From: Porticoccus sp041581635
GTDB lineage: Bacteria > Pseudomonadota > Gammaproteobacteria > Pseudomonadales > Porticoccaceae
DNA length: 64,000 nt
Direction of reading: 5' to 3'
Assembly (NCBI GenBank): GCA_041581635.1
Contig: JBFICW010000008.1
Span: 1 to 64,000, forward strand
Both the position numbers and the translations under genes were made by a program. Positions 56,724 through 64,000 of the stretch are shown here, piece by piece. Numbering within the stretch: the stretch's first letter is position 1; the number at the start of each line of letters is the position of its first letter. The notes under the pieces are model-generated. The model did no database searches and was not told the origin of the DNA. It was given only the letters and a program-made list of their open reading frames with translations.

Positions 56724-57095
56724 ATGGAAAACACAGCCTATTTTTACCGCACCGCTATTTTCACTCGCACAAACAATGAGGTTGCGTTAGCCGATATCAG
56801 TCAACCTGGTAACACAACACCCCTGGATGACTGGATGGGTATTGTCGTATCCCTAGCCGATGGCCAGCATACTATTCAAGAATTAGTAGATTACATGCGC
56901 GTCCAGTATCAACAAGCCCCCCAGAATTTAGAGGAAACCCTTCATTCTGTTATTGAGCGCCTACAGGAAGGTAAAATCATCCAACTTAGCGAACAAGCCG
57001 TGGAGTTACCTTATTATTTGGCCTCGCCCATTGAAGAGCTGGATATCGATAAAGCGACAGATTTAATCCGTAAAGATGGATATAGCCCGCATTAA
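56724..57095 (+). CDS. PqqD/RRE-like small winged-helix protein
   Basis: A 123-residue soluble protein. Residues about 37-90 (WMGIVVSLADGQHTIQELVD, then QNLEETLHSVIERLQEGKII) follow the pattern of PqqD and of the RiPP recognition element: a hydrophobic strand, DG-x-T-I-x-E-L, a helix and a final helix ending in a G-K-I strand. No precursor peptide or radical SAM enzyme was found next to it. It lies 66 bases before the monooxygenase gene in the same direction. The RRE relation is from pattern only. Confidence 0.6.
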   Translation: MENTAYFYRTAIFTRTNNEVALADISQPGNTTPLDDWMGIVVSLADGQHTIQELVDYMRVQYQQAPQNLEETLHSVIERLQEGKIIQLSEQAVELPYYLASPIEELDIDKATDLIRKDGYSPH

Positions 57096-57161
57096 ACAGA
57101 CCACAGTAGTCACAACATCGCAACGCGTCTCGATAAAAAAACGGCAGGCGGGATAAGCGCG

Positions 57162-58628
57162 GTGATTCAATATGTTGATGTTGTGATTGTTGGTGCCGGA
57201 CTTTCTGGTATCGGCTCCGCCTGCCACCTGCAAAACCTGTGTCCCAATAAAAGTTACCTTATTCTGGAGAGCCGAAAGTCAATGGGGGGAACCTGGGATA
57301 TTTTCCGCTATCCAGGCATCCGATCTGACAGCGACATGCATACGCTGGGATACAGTTTCAAACCCTGGCGTCACGAGAAGGCCATTGCCGACGGCCCGTC
57401 GATCCTCAACTACGTCAGAGAAACCGCTAAAGAACACAATATTGACCGACACATTCGTTATGAGCAAAGGGTAACAAAGGCCTCCTGGTCAACCGAACAT
57501 GCTCGCTGGGCCATTGAAGTTCAACGTACCGACACCGGTGAAACGATTAACTATCAGTGTAACTTTTTACTTATGTGTGCTGGCTACTATCGATATCAGG
57601 CTGGCTATACCCCTAACTTCAGTGGCCGTGAACGCTTTAAAGGCCGGATCATTCATCCACAGAAGTGGCCCAAAGACCTCAACTACCAGGGCAAAAAAAT
57701 CATCGTTATTGGTTCTGGTGCAACAGCGGTCACCCTAGTACCAGAATTAGCCAAAATGGCTGGGCAGGTGGTAATGCTGCAACGGTCACCGTCCTACTTC
57801 TTGTCATTACCCGACAGAGACATTATTGCCAACTTTTTAAGGAAGGTACTCCCCGAATCATGGGCTTACGCAATTAGTCGCTGGAAAAATACCAGGCTAC
57901 AACAATTCCTTTATCACGCGACTCGAACTCGCCCAGATAAGATCAAACGCTTTCTATTAAAAAGAATCGGCAAAACACTGGGCAGCACTCAAGAAGTCAA
58001 AGCTCACTTCACGCCAAGCTACGCCCCTTGGGACCAACGTTTGTGCATTGTTCCTAATAATGATTTCTTTAAGGCTATCAAATCCGAAAAAGCCTCTGTG
58101 GTCACAGATCATATCGACAGGTTTACTGAAACAGGTGTCGAGCTGGTATCCGGCCGGTCTCTGGAAGCAGACATCATTGTCACGGCCACAGGGCTAAACA
58201 TTTCCGTACTCGGGGATACACTGTTTGAGGTGGATGGTGAGCCAGTCAATTTTTCCAAGACCTATACCTACAAGGGCATAATGTGTTCTGGTGTTCCCAA
58301 TCTAATATCAACATTCGGCTATATCAATGCGTCCTGGACCCTTCACGCCGATCTTATCGCAGAATACGCCTGTAAAATTCTTAACCATATGGACGAGACA
58401 GGTCATAACCAATGCACCCCCCAGCTACGGGATGAAGATCGCAACATGTCTACTCGCCCCTGGATAGCGGACTTTTCTTCAGGTTACATACTGCGGGCCA
58501 TGCATCTCTTTCCCAAACAAGGTGACCACGAACCCTGGATTAACCCACAGGATTACAACCGGGACAAAAAATTACTGAGAGATAACCCCGTAGAAGATGG
58601 TGTCCTGATTTTTAATCACAATCACTAA
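57162..58628 (+). CDS. Flavin-dependent monooxygenase (Baeyer-Villiger type)
   Basis: A 488-residue class B flavin monooxygenase. The FAD site is DVVIVGAGLSGIGSA (GxGxxG, residues 11-16), the Baeyer-Villiger fingerprint FxGxxxHxxxWP is FKGRIIHPQKWP (159-170), and the NADPH site is IIVIGSGATAVTLVPELA. FATGY-like closing motif: TATGLNISVLG. It would insert oxygen into a ketone or oxidise a heteroatom; the substrate is unknown. GTG start. It probably forms a two-gene unit with the PqqD-like gene. Confidence 0.93.
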   Translation: MIQYVDVVIVGAGLSGIGSACHLQNLCPNKSYLILESRKSMGGTWDIFRYPGIRSDSDMHTLGYSFKPWRHEKAIADGPSILNYVRETAKEHNIDRHIRYEQRVTKASWSTEHARWAIEVQRTDTGETINYQCNFLLMCAGYYRYQAGYTPNFSGRERFKGRIIHPQKWPKDLNYQGKKIIVIGSGATAVTLVPELAKMAGQVVMLQRSPSYFLSLPDRDIIANFLRKVLPESWAYAISRWKNTRLQQFLYHATRTRPDKIKRFLLKRIGKTLGSTQEVKAHFTPSYAPWDQRLCIVPNNDFFKAIKSEKASVVTDHIDRFTETGVELVSGRSLEADIIVTATGLNISVLGDTLFEVDGEPVNFSKTYTYKGIMCSGVPNLISTFGYINASWTLHADLIAEYACKILNHMDETGHNQCTPQLRDEDRNMSTRPWIADFSSGYILRAMHLFPKQGDHEPWINPQDYNRDKKLLRDNPVEDGVLIFNHNH

Positions 58629-58747
58629 ACGACCAAGAAATTACTTGGATAATGACACTCAAAAGCCGACATATTTCTGACATAAATCGTTAAGAATACT
58701 GTCATAAAACAGCGATAAGCTGGCAGGTAAAAGGAGGCAGCCCGCCA

Positions 58748-60457
58748 ATGCTCAACGTAGATAGTTTTATCCAGGATAAATACCCCGACTTTTACCAGCG
58801 TCACCCTCGCCTGGTGCGCCCAATAGTTCGGGTACTCAGAATGCTATTCCGCGAAAAGCGATTTCAGCAGTTTGAAGTGGACTATCCGCACCTTGAGGGC
58901 TTTAATTTTGTTGAACAAGTGCTGGACTACTTTGATTTTCGCTACAGTGCCCGAGATGATGAGCGACAACGTATTCCAGCCCAAGGTCGGGTTGTCATTA
59001 TCGCCAATCACCCCATTGGCTCTCTGGATGGACTGGCATTACTGAAGCTCGTTCGAGAAACCCGCCCAGACGTCAAAGTTGTCGCCAATGAGCTGCTGTA
59101 TACCCTGAAACCACTACACAACCTTCTGTTACCGGTAGACAACATGGGAGGGAATACCAGCCGACAAAACCTGCAGGCTATTCGCAACCACCTGGACAAC
59201 GAAGGTGCATTAATCATCTTTCCCGCCGGCGAAGTGTCCCGGCTCAGTGCGCAGGGCGTTCGCGATGGCACATGGCACAGTGGCTTTCTGCGCATGGCCA
59301 TTAACAGCAAAGCGCCCATACTTCCTGTTTTTGTAGATGGCCGAAACTCCGCACTGTTTTATAGTGTGTCAATGGTGGCTAAACCGTTATCCACCTTGCT
59401 ACTGGTGCGAGAAATGTTTAAACAGGCTCGCAACTGTGTTGATATCAGAATTGGCGATCTCATCAGTTATGACAGCTACCAACAGATCAACGTCCCTCTC
59501 AAAGAAAAATCCAAGCTTTTTAAACGGCACCTCTATCGAATTGGACAAAACAAGTCCGGGACTTTCAGCACCGTTACCGCTATTGCCCACCCCGAAAATA
59601 GAGCATTGCTAAGAGATGAAGTGAAACGGTGTGAGCGTCTTGGGGAAACGGGAGATGGCAAACTTATCTACCTGTACCGCTATCAGCAAAACTCTCTCAT
59701 CATGCGTGAGATTGGCCGATTACGTGAAATTGCATTCCGCGCCGTTGGCGAAGGTACGGGTAGCCGACGCGATATCGACAACTACGACCGCCGGTATTTT
59801 CAGCTGATTTTGTGGGACGAAGACGAGCTGGAAATTGCCGGAGCCTATCGATTCTGTGATGCTTCGGCCTGTGTGGACAGCCTAGGGGAAAACCACCTCT
59901 ACTCCAGCGAATTGTTTAATTACACCCAGCCGATGAAACCCTACCTGGAACGCGGCCTGGAACTTGGACGCAGCTTTGTTCAACCCAAGTACTGGGGACG
60001 CCGCAGCCTGAATTACCTCTGGTATGGCATCGGAGCCTTCCTCCGCAAAAACCCTCACTACCGCTACCTGCTCGGCCCGGTCACGTTAAGTTCAGCCTAC
60101 CCCGAATGGGCCATGGAAATGCTGGTTTATTTTTATAAACGTCACTACCCCACACTTCAGAAATTGGCAGAACCCAAATTACCCTACCGGATTAGCCCTG
60201 AACGAGAGCTCGAACTGGCAGAAAAATTTCCCGGAAACAATCAAAAAGCTGAGTTCACTCAGCTAAAAAGTGAACTGGCTCATATGAACCTCAGCGTCCC
60301 GACGCTCTACAAGCAATACACCGAAGTTTGCGATTTTGGCGGTGTGCAATTTGCCGGATTTAATATTGACCCCAGTTTTTCCAACTGTGTGGACGGACTG
60401 ATTATCGTCGACCTCGCTCGACTAAAACGATCAAAACGCGAAAGATATATTGGTTAA
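58748..60457 (+). CDS. Bifunctional acyltransferase, OlsF-like (ornithine lipid synthesis)
   Basis: A 569-residue fusion. The N-terminal part is a PlsC-type O-acyltransferase (NHPIGSLDG, with the HX4D motif at 88-94, and IFPAGEVSR). The C-terminal part from about residue 300 is an OlsB/GNAT-like N-acyltransferase (REIGRLREIAFRAVGEGTG, DEDELEIAGAYRF, GRSFVQPKYWG). This domain order matches OlsF, which makes ornithine lipids from ornithine and two acyl chains. It is at the inner membrane, although no membrane span is evident. A strong GGAGG lies 10 bases before the ATG. Ornithine as the amino acid is inferred. Confidence 0.87.
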   Translation: MLNVDSFIQDKYPDFYQRHPRLVRPIVRVLRMLFREKRFQQFEVDYPHLEGFNFVEQVLDYFDFRYSARDDERQRIPAQGRVVIIANHPIGSLDGLALLKLVRETRPDVKVVANELLYTLKPLHNLLLPVDNMGGNTSRQNLQAIRNHLDNEGALIIFPAGEVSRLSAQGVRDGTWHSGFLRMAINSKAPILPVFVDGRNSALFYSVSMVAKPLSTLLLVREMFKQARNCVDIRIGDLISYDSYQQINVPLKEKSKLFKRHLYRIGQNKSGTFSTVTAIAHPENRALLRDEVKRCERLGETGDGKLIYLYRYQQNSLIMREIGRLREIAFRAVGEGTGSRRDIDNYDRRYFQLILWDEDELEIAGAYRFCDASACVDSLGENHLYSSELFNYTQPMKPYLERGLELGRSFVQPKYWGRRSLNYLWYGIGAFLRKNPHYRYLLGPVTLSSAYPEWAMEMLVYFYKRHYPTLQKLAEPKLPYRISPERELELAEKFPGNNQKAEFTQLKSELAHMNLSVPTLYKQYTEVCDFGGVQFAGFNIDPSFSNCVDGLIIVDLARLKRSKRERYIG

Positions 60458-60465
60458 TCACGACG

Positions 60466-60500
60466 TCGACCTCTACTGGCTCAATTGATATAGAGGTCGA
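60466..60500. repeat. 10-bp inverted repeat with a third copy nearby
   Basis: TCGACCTCTA (60466-60475) and TAGAGGTCGA (60491-60500) form a perfect stem with a 15-base loop just after the acyltransferase stop. A third direct copy of TCGACCTCTA lies at 60656-60665, shortly before ubiE. No T-run follows the stem. Confidence 0.55.
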
Positions 60501-60706
60501 AATCTATCCCTTCTGTCAAAGTCCTATTCTCAGGCTAATACTCAGCGTCTCTTAGTCGCTGCGTCTCCACAGCAATTGACGCATGACATCCGTCAGTGAA
60601 ATCGCGAATCGATCCATTGACCACAGGGACACCCGCTCTGTGTCGGTGTACAATGTCGACCTCTAAAAATCTGGCTTTTAGGGCCACGGCAGACAACAAG
60701 ACGGCT

Positions 60707-61456
60707 ATGACAGACAACAAAACCACCCACTTCGGTTTTAAAACCGTGCCCGTTGAAGAAAAAGCTTCCCACGTGGCTGATGTTTTTCACTCAGTGGCAG
60801 GCAAATACGACCTGATGAACGACCTGATGTCCGGAGGTGTTCATCGCCTATGGAAGCGTTACACCATTGAGCTTTCTGGTGTTCGACCCGGGCACCGGGT
60901 ACTGGATATTGCCGGTGGCACAGGCGATCTCACCGCCAAGTTTTCCAAGCTGGTGGGGCCAACGGGCGACGTCGTTCTGGCAGATATTAATGATTCCATG
61001 CTGAAGGTCGGCCGCGACAAACTCGTGGATCACGGGGTTGCTGGCAACGTACGTTATGCTCAGGCCGACGCGCAATATCTCCCGTTTCCCGATAATACCT
61101 TTGACTGTATTACCATTGCTTTTGGTCTTCGCAATGTGACAGACAAGGATTTAGCATTGCGTTCCATGAACCGTATTTTGAAACCCGGCGGACGCTTACT
61201 GGTTCTGGAGTTTTCAAAACCATCGAATGGTTTGCTTAAAAAAGCTTACGATTTCTACTCGTTTAACCTGCTTCCCAAAATAGGAGGCCTGGTGGCCAAC
61301 GATACTGAGAGCTATCAATATCTGGCAGAGTCGATTCGCATGCACCCGGATCAGGAAACCCTGAAGGGCATGATGGAAGAAGCGGGATTTGTGAACACCG
61401 AATATCACAATATGACCGGTGGCATCGTGGCCCTTCATCGAGGTTTCAAAGCTTGA
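60707..61456 (+). CDS. ubiE: Ubiquinone/menaquinone C-methyltransferase UbiE
   Basis: SAM-dependent methyltransferase (249 residues) of ubiquinone synthesis. It shows KAGKYDLMN-type VAGKYDLMNDLMSGGVHRLWK, the SAM loop VLDIAGGTGDLTAKF, ADINDSML, ITIAFGLRNVTDK and RLLVLEFSKP. The ATG at 60707 (TDNKTTHFGFKTV) matches where UbiE proteins start; the frame is open further upstream without a suitable site. The stop overlaps the ubiJ start. Confidence 0.97.
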   Translation: MTDNKTTHFGFKTVPVEEKASHVADVFHSVAGKYDLMNDLMSGGVHRLWKRYTIELSGVRPGHRVLDIAGGTGDLTAKFSKLVGPTGDVVLADINDSMLKVGRDKLVDHGVAGNVRYAQADAQYLPFPDNTFDCITIAFGLRNVTDKDLALRSMNRILKPGGRLLVLEFSKPSNGLLKKAYDFYSFNLLPKIGGLVANDTESYQYLAESIRMHPDQETLKGMMEEAGFVNTEYHNMTGGIVALHRGFKA

Positions 61457-62148
61457 TTTTTGACTTCCTTTCTAACGACCCTCTAAAGGCACTTCAGAGT
61501 ACCGCTCTGATGGGTGTTGAGGTGGCGATAAATAAGGCGCTGGCATACGACCCCGCCACCCAAAATGCCATTGGCGAACTGGCTGGCAAAGTACTCGCGG
61601 TGGAATGTACCTTACCGCCCCTGACCTTTTATGCCATTCACAGTGAAAAAGACATTAGCCTGATGGCACAGTATGAGGGCGAACCTGATACAACTCTGCG
61701 AGGTAGCGCGCTGGCACTGGCATCACTGGCGACCGATGGTCAGGATCGCGTATCCTTTTTTGATACCGGTGTGGAAGTTCGCGGAGATCACGATTTACTT
61801 CGCCAAATTAAGAAGATTCTTAAAAATCTGGATATTGACTGGGAGGCAGCCCTTGCCCAGTTAATTGGAGATGTTCCCGCCCATTTGATCGGCGAATCCC
61901 TACGTTCATCTGCCAAATGGAAGCAACAGGTAGCAGAACGAGCCAGTACTGCAGCGGCTGAGTTTAGTCAGGAAGAGGTTCGGTTGACCCCTAGTCGAAG
62001 TGAAGTCGACAACTTTACGACTGAAGTCAAACACATCGCCAATGATGTAGACCGGCTGACTGCACGGGTCAACAAACTAAAGATCCAGCTAGACCAACAA
62101 AGTGCCGATAAGCCAGGTACGAACACACCAGAGAACGGGAATAGTTAA
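61453..62148 (+). CDS. ubiJ: Ubiquinone biosynthesis accessory factor UbiJ
   Basis: SCP2-domain protein (231 residues) that, with UbiK, holds the hydroxylated ubiquinone intermediates in the Ubi complex. It has an N-terminal lipid-binding SCP2 fold (PPLTFYAIHSEKDISLMAQYEG, TLRGSALALASLA) and a C-terminal helical/coiled-coil part (FTTEVKHIANDVDRLTARV). The TTG start overlaps the ubiE stop as TTGA, so it is coupled. Gene order ubiE-ubiJ-ubiB is standard. Confidence 0.94.
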   Translation: MIFDFLSNDPLKALQSTALMGVEVAINKALAYDPATQNAIGELAGKVLAVECTLPPLTFYAIHSEKDISLMAQYEGEPDTTLRGSALALASLATDGQDRVSFFDTGVEVRGDHDLLRQIKKILKNLDIDWEAALAQLIGDVPAHLIGESLRSSAKWKQQVAERASTAAAEFSQEEVRLTPSRSEVDNFTTEVKHIANDVDRLTARVNKLKIQLDQQSADKPGTNTPENGNS

Positions 62149-62150
62149 GC

Positions 62151-63764
62151 GTGTCACGAATCAATCGACTGGCTACCATCATCCGAACCGCCACCCGCTA
62201 TCGGCTGGATACATTTCTCGATGAAGAGAAATTACCTCGGAGCGCCAAACTACTACTAAACATCAATAAATTACTACCTGAACCCAAACGACCCCGCGGT
62301 GAACGACTCCGTTGTGCCCTCGAGGATCTTGGCCCAATTTTCATTAAGTTTGGGCAACTGCTCTCTACCCGTCCAGATTTAATTCCCAGCGACATCTGTG
62401 AAGAACTGGACCATCTTCAGGACAACGTACCACCTTTCGACAAAGATCAGTTTGTCACCATTGTTGAAGAAGCACTGGGTGATGGTATCGACAACCTGTT
62501 TCTGCAGTTTGATCGCGATCCACTGGCCTCTGCCTCGGTAGCTCAGGTTCATGCCGCCGTATTGCCCGATGGCCGTGAGGTCGTTGTAAAAGCCATTCGG
62601 CCCGGGATTGAAAAGACCATCGAGCAAGACATTAAACTGATGTTCTCCATGGCAAAATGGCTGGAGGCCAACACACTCGATGGCCGGCGAATGAGGCTCA
62701 CCGAAGTGGTTAGCGATTATCGCAATACTATTTTTGATGAGCTCAACCTACAGCGTGAGGCCGCCAATGCCTCCCTGTTGCGACGTAATTTCGACAGCTC
62801 GCCGATGCTCTATGTACCAGAGATTCACTGGTCTCACACCAATGAAAAAGTCATGGTGATGGAGCGCATTTATGCCACCCCTGTCACCGATGTGGCAACC
62901 CTGCAACAACACAACACCAATTTCAAAGTGCTGGCCGAACGCGGCGTAGAAATTTTCTTTACTCAGGTGTTTGAACATAACTTCTTCCATGCCGACATGC
63001 ACCCCGGCAATATTTTTGTCGACCCAAGCAAACCCGACGAGCCTAAATACCTGGCTGTTGACTGCGCCATTATGGGCACGCTAACGGAGGCAGATCAGTA
63101 CTATCTGGCCCGCAACCTTTTAGCCATATTTCGCCGTGACTACCGCCAGGTGGCCGAGCTTCACGTGCTATCCGGCTGGGTTCCCGAAGATACTAATGTC
63201 GGTGACTTTACCGCAGCTATTCGCACAGTTTGCGAACCTATTTTTGAACGACCACTGCGTGAAATATCCTTTGGGTTACTGTTAGTCAGCCTATTCCGCA
63301 CCGCACGCCGCTTTGATATGGAAGTACAGCCATCATTGGTTCTATTACAAAAAACCTTGCTCAATATCGAAGGGCTGGGAAGGCAGCTTTATCCGGACCT
63401 CGACTTGTGGGCAACCGCTCACCCGTTTCTTGAGCGCTGGTTAAAGCAACGATTCAAGCCAAATGCGCTGGTGGAACAACTGAAACGTCATGGCCCGGAG
63501 TGGCTAGAACAGTTTCCCCAACTACCTCAAATGGTTTTCCAAACCCTTGAAAAACTTCAGGCGGGAGAAGTAAGGCCCAGAAAAGCAGTCCACCTTTGCC
63601 CTTCTGTTGAACCCAAGAGCCGCTTGAAAACCTGGGCTGGTGCGGCACTCGTGGGTACCGGTTTAGGCGTGGCATTTCCCCATTGGGCTGAGAGCGCACA
63701 ACAAATACCGACCAGCAGTCTGATATTGGCCGGGGTTGGCATGGTGCTATTGATTCTGAGATAA
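62151..63764 (+). CDS. ubiB: UbiB atypical kinase/ATPase for ubiquinone synthesis
   Basis: A 537-residue ABC1/ADCK-like protein that supports ubiquinone synthesis. The KxGQ motif is in IFIKFGQLLSTRPD, the Ala-rich loop in SASVAQVHAA, and the HADMHPGNIF and VDCAIMG (DFG-like Asp) motifs follow. Two C-terminal membrane segments (AGAALVGTGLGVAFP and the last 15 residues) anchor it. GTG start, 2 bases after ubiJ. Confidence 0.96.
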   Translation: MSRINRLATIIRTATRYRLDTFLDEEKLPRSAKLLLNINKLLPEPKRPRGERLRCALEDLGPIFIKFGQLLSTRPDLIPSDICEELDHLQDNVPPFDKDQFVTIVEEALGDGIDNLFLQFDRDPLASASVAQVHAAVLPDGREVVVKAIRPGIEKTIEQDIKLMFSMAKWLEANTLDGRRMRLTEVVSDYRNTIFDELNLQREAANASLLRRNFDSSPMLYVPEIHWSHTNEKVMVMERIYATPVTDVATLQQHNTNFKVLAERGVEIFFTQVFEHNFFHADMHPGNIFVDPSKPDEPKYLAVDCAIMGTLTEADQYYLARNLLAIFRRDYRQVAELHVLSGWVPEDTNVGDFTAAIRTVCEPIFERPLREISFGLLLVSLFRTARRFDMEVQPSLVLLQKTLLNIEGLGRQLYPDLDLWATAHPFLERWLKQRFKPNALVEQLKRHGPEWLEQFPQLPQMVFQTLEKLQAGEVRPRKAVHLCPSVEPKSRLKTWAGAALVGTGLGVAFPHWAESAQQIPTSSLILAGVGMVLLILR

Positions 63765-63855
63765 GTAGCTGACTCATAGCTAAGACTCAATCACGCCGGC
63801 CCCGTTGCAAAAAATCCATATTGCCCAAAGAGCCACAACTGTCATAATGTCGCCC

Positions 63856-64000
63856 ATGACTGACTTTCTCGATGAAATTAACTGGAACGAAGACGGCCTA
63901 CTGCCCGCGGTCGCACAGGATGCCAAAACCGGCCGAGTGCTAATGGTGGCTTGGATGAACCGCGAATCACTGTCGCTAACAGCCACTGAGCAGCGCGCTG
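63856..64000 (+). CDS. hisI: Phosphoribosyl-AMP cyclohydrolase, N-terminal part
   Basis: The first 48 residues (TDFLDEINWNEDGLLPAVAQ, RVLMVAWMNRESL) match HisI, the third step of histidine synthesis. The gene runs off the right edge, so the zinc-binding Cys residues are not seen. An in-frame ATG three codons earlier is also possible. It follows ubiB, as in Pseudomonas. Confidence 0.92.
   Translation, partial: MTDFLDEINWNEDGLLPAVAQDAKTGRVLMVAWMNRESLSLTATEQRA

Overview
This window looks like a chromosomal segment of an aerobic gammaproteobacterium. It carries rpmE-priA-SPOR, hslV-hslU-DUF971 and ubiE-ubiJ-ubiB-hisI, three blocks that sit close together in the same order in Pseudomonas (there with argS between priA and the SPOR gene). 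It also has an NADP transhydrogenase, a monomeric isocitrate dehydrogenase, a ubiquinone pathway and a predicted ornithine-lipid synthase. A marine Cellvibrionales/Spongiibacteraceae-type organism is my best guess, as an inference only. No phage, integrase, intact insertion sequence or CRISPR array was seen.

Layout. 0-10 kb: end of an unknown gene, an exported catalase-peroxidase, monomeric isocitrate dehydrogenase with an FNR/ANR-like box upstream, a small secreted protein, and pntAB. 10-15.4 kb: a GT-C membrane glycosyltransferase divergent from a three-gene operon (cytochrome-c-like protein that has lost its haem histidine, GT2 glycosyltransferase, DUF547), then two secreted proteins. 15.4-22.6 kb: rhlE, yajD, a MetX-like hydrolase, a secreted nuclease, rpmE, priA and a SPOR protein. 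22.6-34.9 kb: MgtC-like protein, thioesterase, Smr protein, a branched-chain or aromatic amino acid catabolic unit (leucine dehydrogenase and indolepyruvate:ferredoxin oxidoreductase, divergent from an Lrp-type regulator), cysE-dgkA, an M15 peptidase and an MscS channel. 34.9-36.9 kb: two decayed genes, a YiiX-like peptidase and a cation diffusion facilitator, flank an intact LEA-type lipoprotein gene. 37-41 kb: htpX, a Rieske protein, hslVU, then a 131-bp hairpin/MITE-like element whose right end appears to supply the ribosome-binding site of the DUF971 gene. 41-50 kb: a diguanylate cyclase, type III glutamine synthetase, an arsR-oxidoreductase-gst operon, and a YgiQ radical SAM protein. 49-56 kb: a RimB-RimK fusion, a short MscS, MtfA, a COG2509 flavoprotein, a VOC protein, tRNA-Gly(CCC), a glutaredoxin and small envelope proteins. 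56-64 kb: a PqqD/RRE-like small protein followed by a Baeyer-Villiger-type monooxygenase, an OlsF-like bifunctional acyltransferase, then ubiE-ubiJ-ubiB and the start of hisI.

How the genes work together. Most of the content is housekeeping: proteolysis (HslVU, HtpX, MtfA), redox balance (PntAB, Icd, KatG), ubiquinone synthesis, and nitrogen or amino-acid metabolism (GSIII, LeuDH/IOR, CysE). The stretches most worth following up are the 131-bp palindromic element, the RRE-like gene beside the monooxygenase, the GT2/DUF547/haem-less cytochrome operon, and the patch of gene decay at 34.9-36.9 kb.
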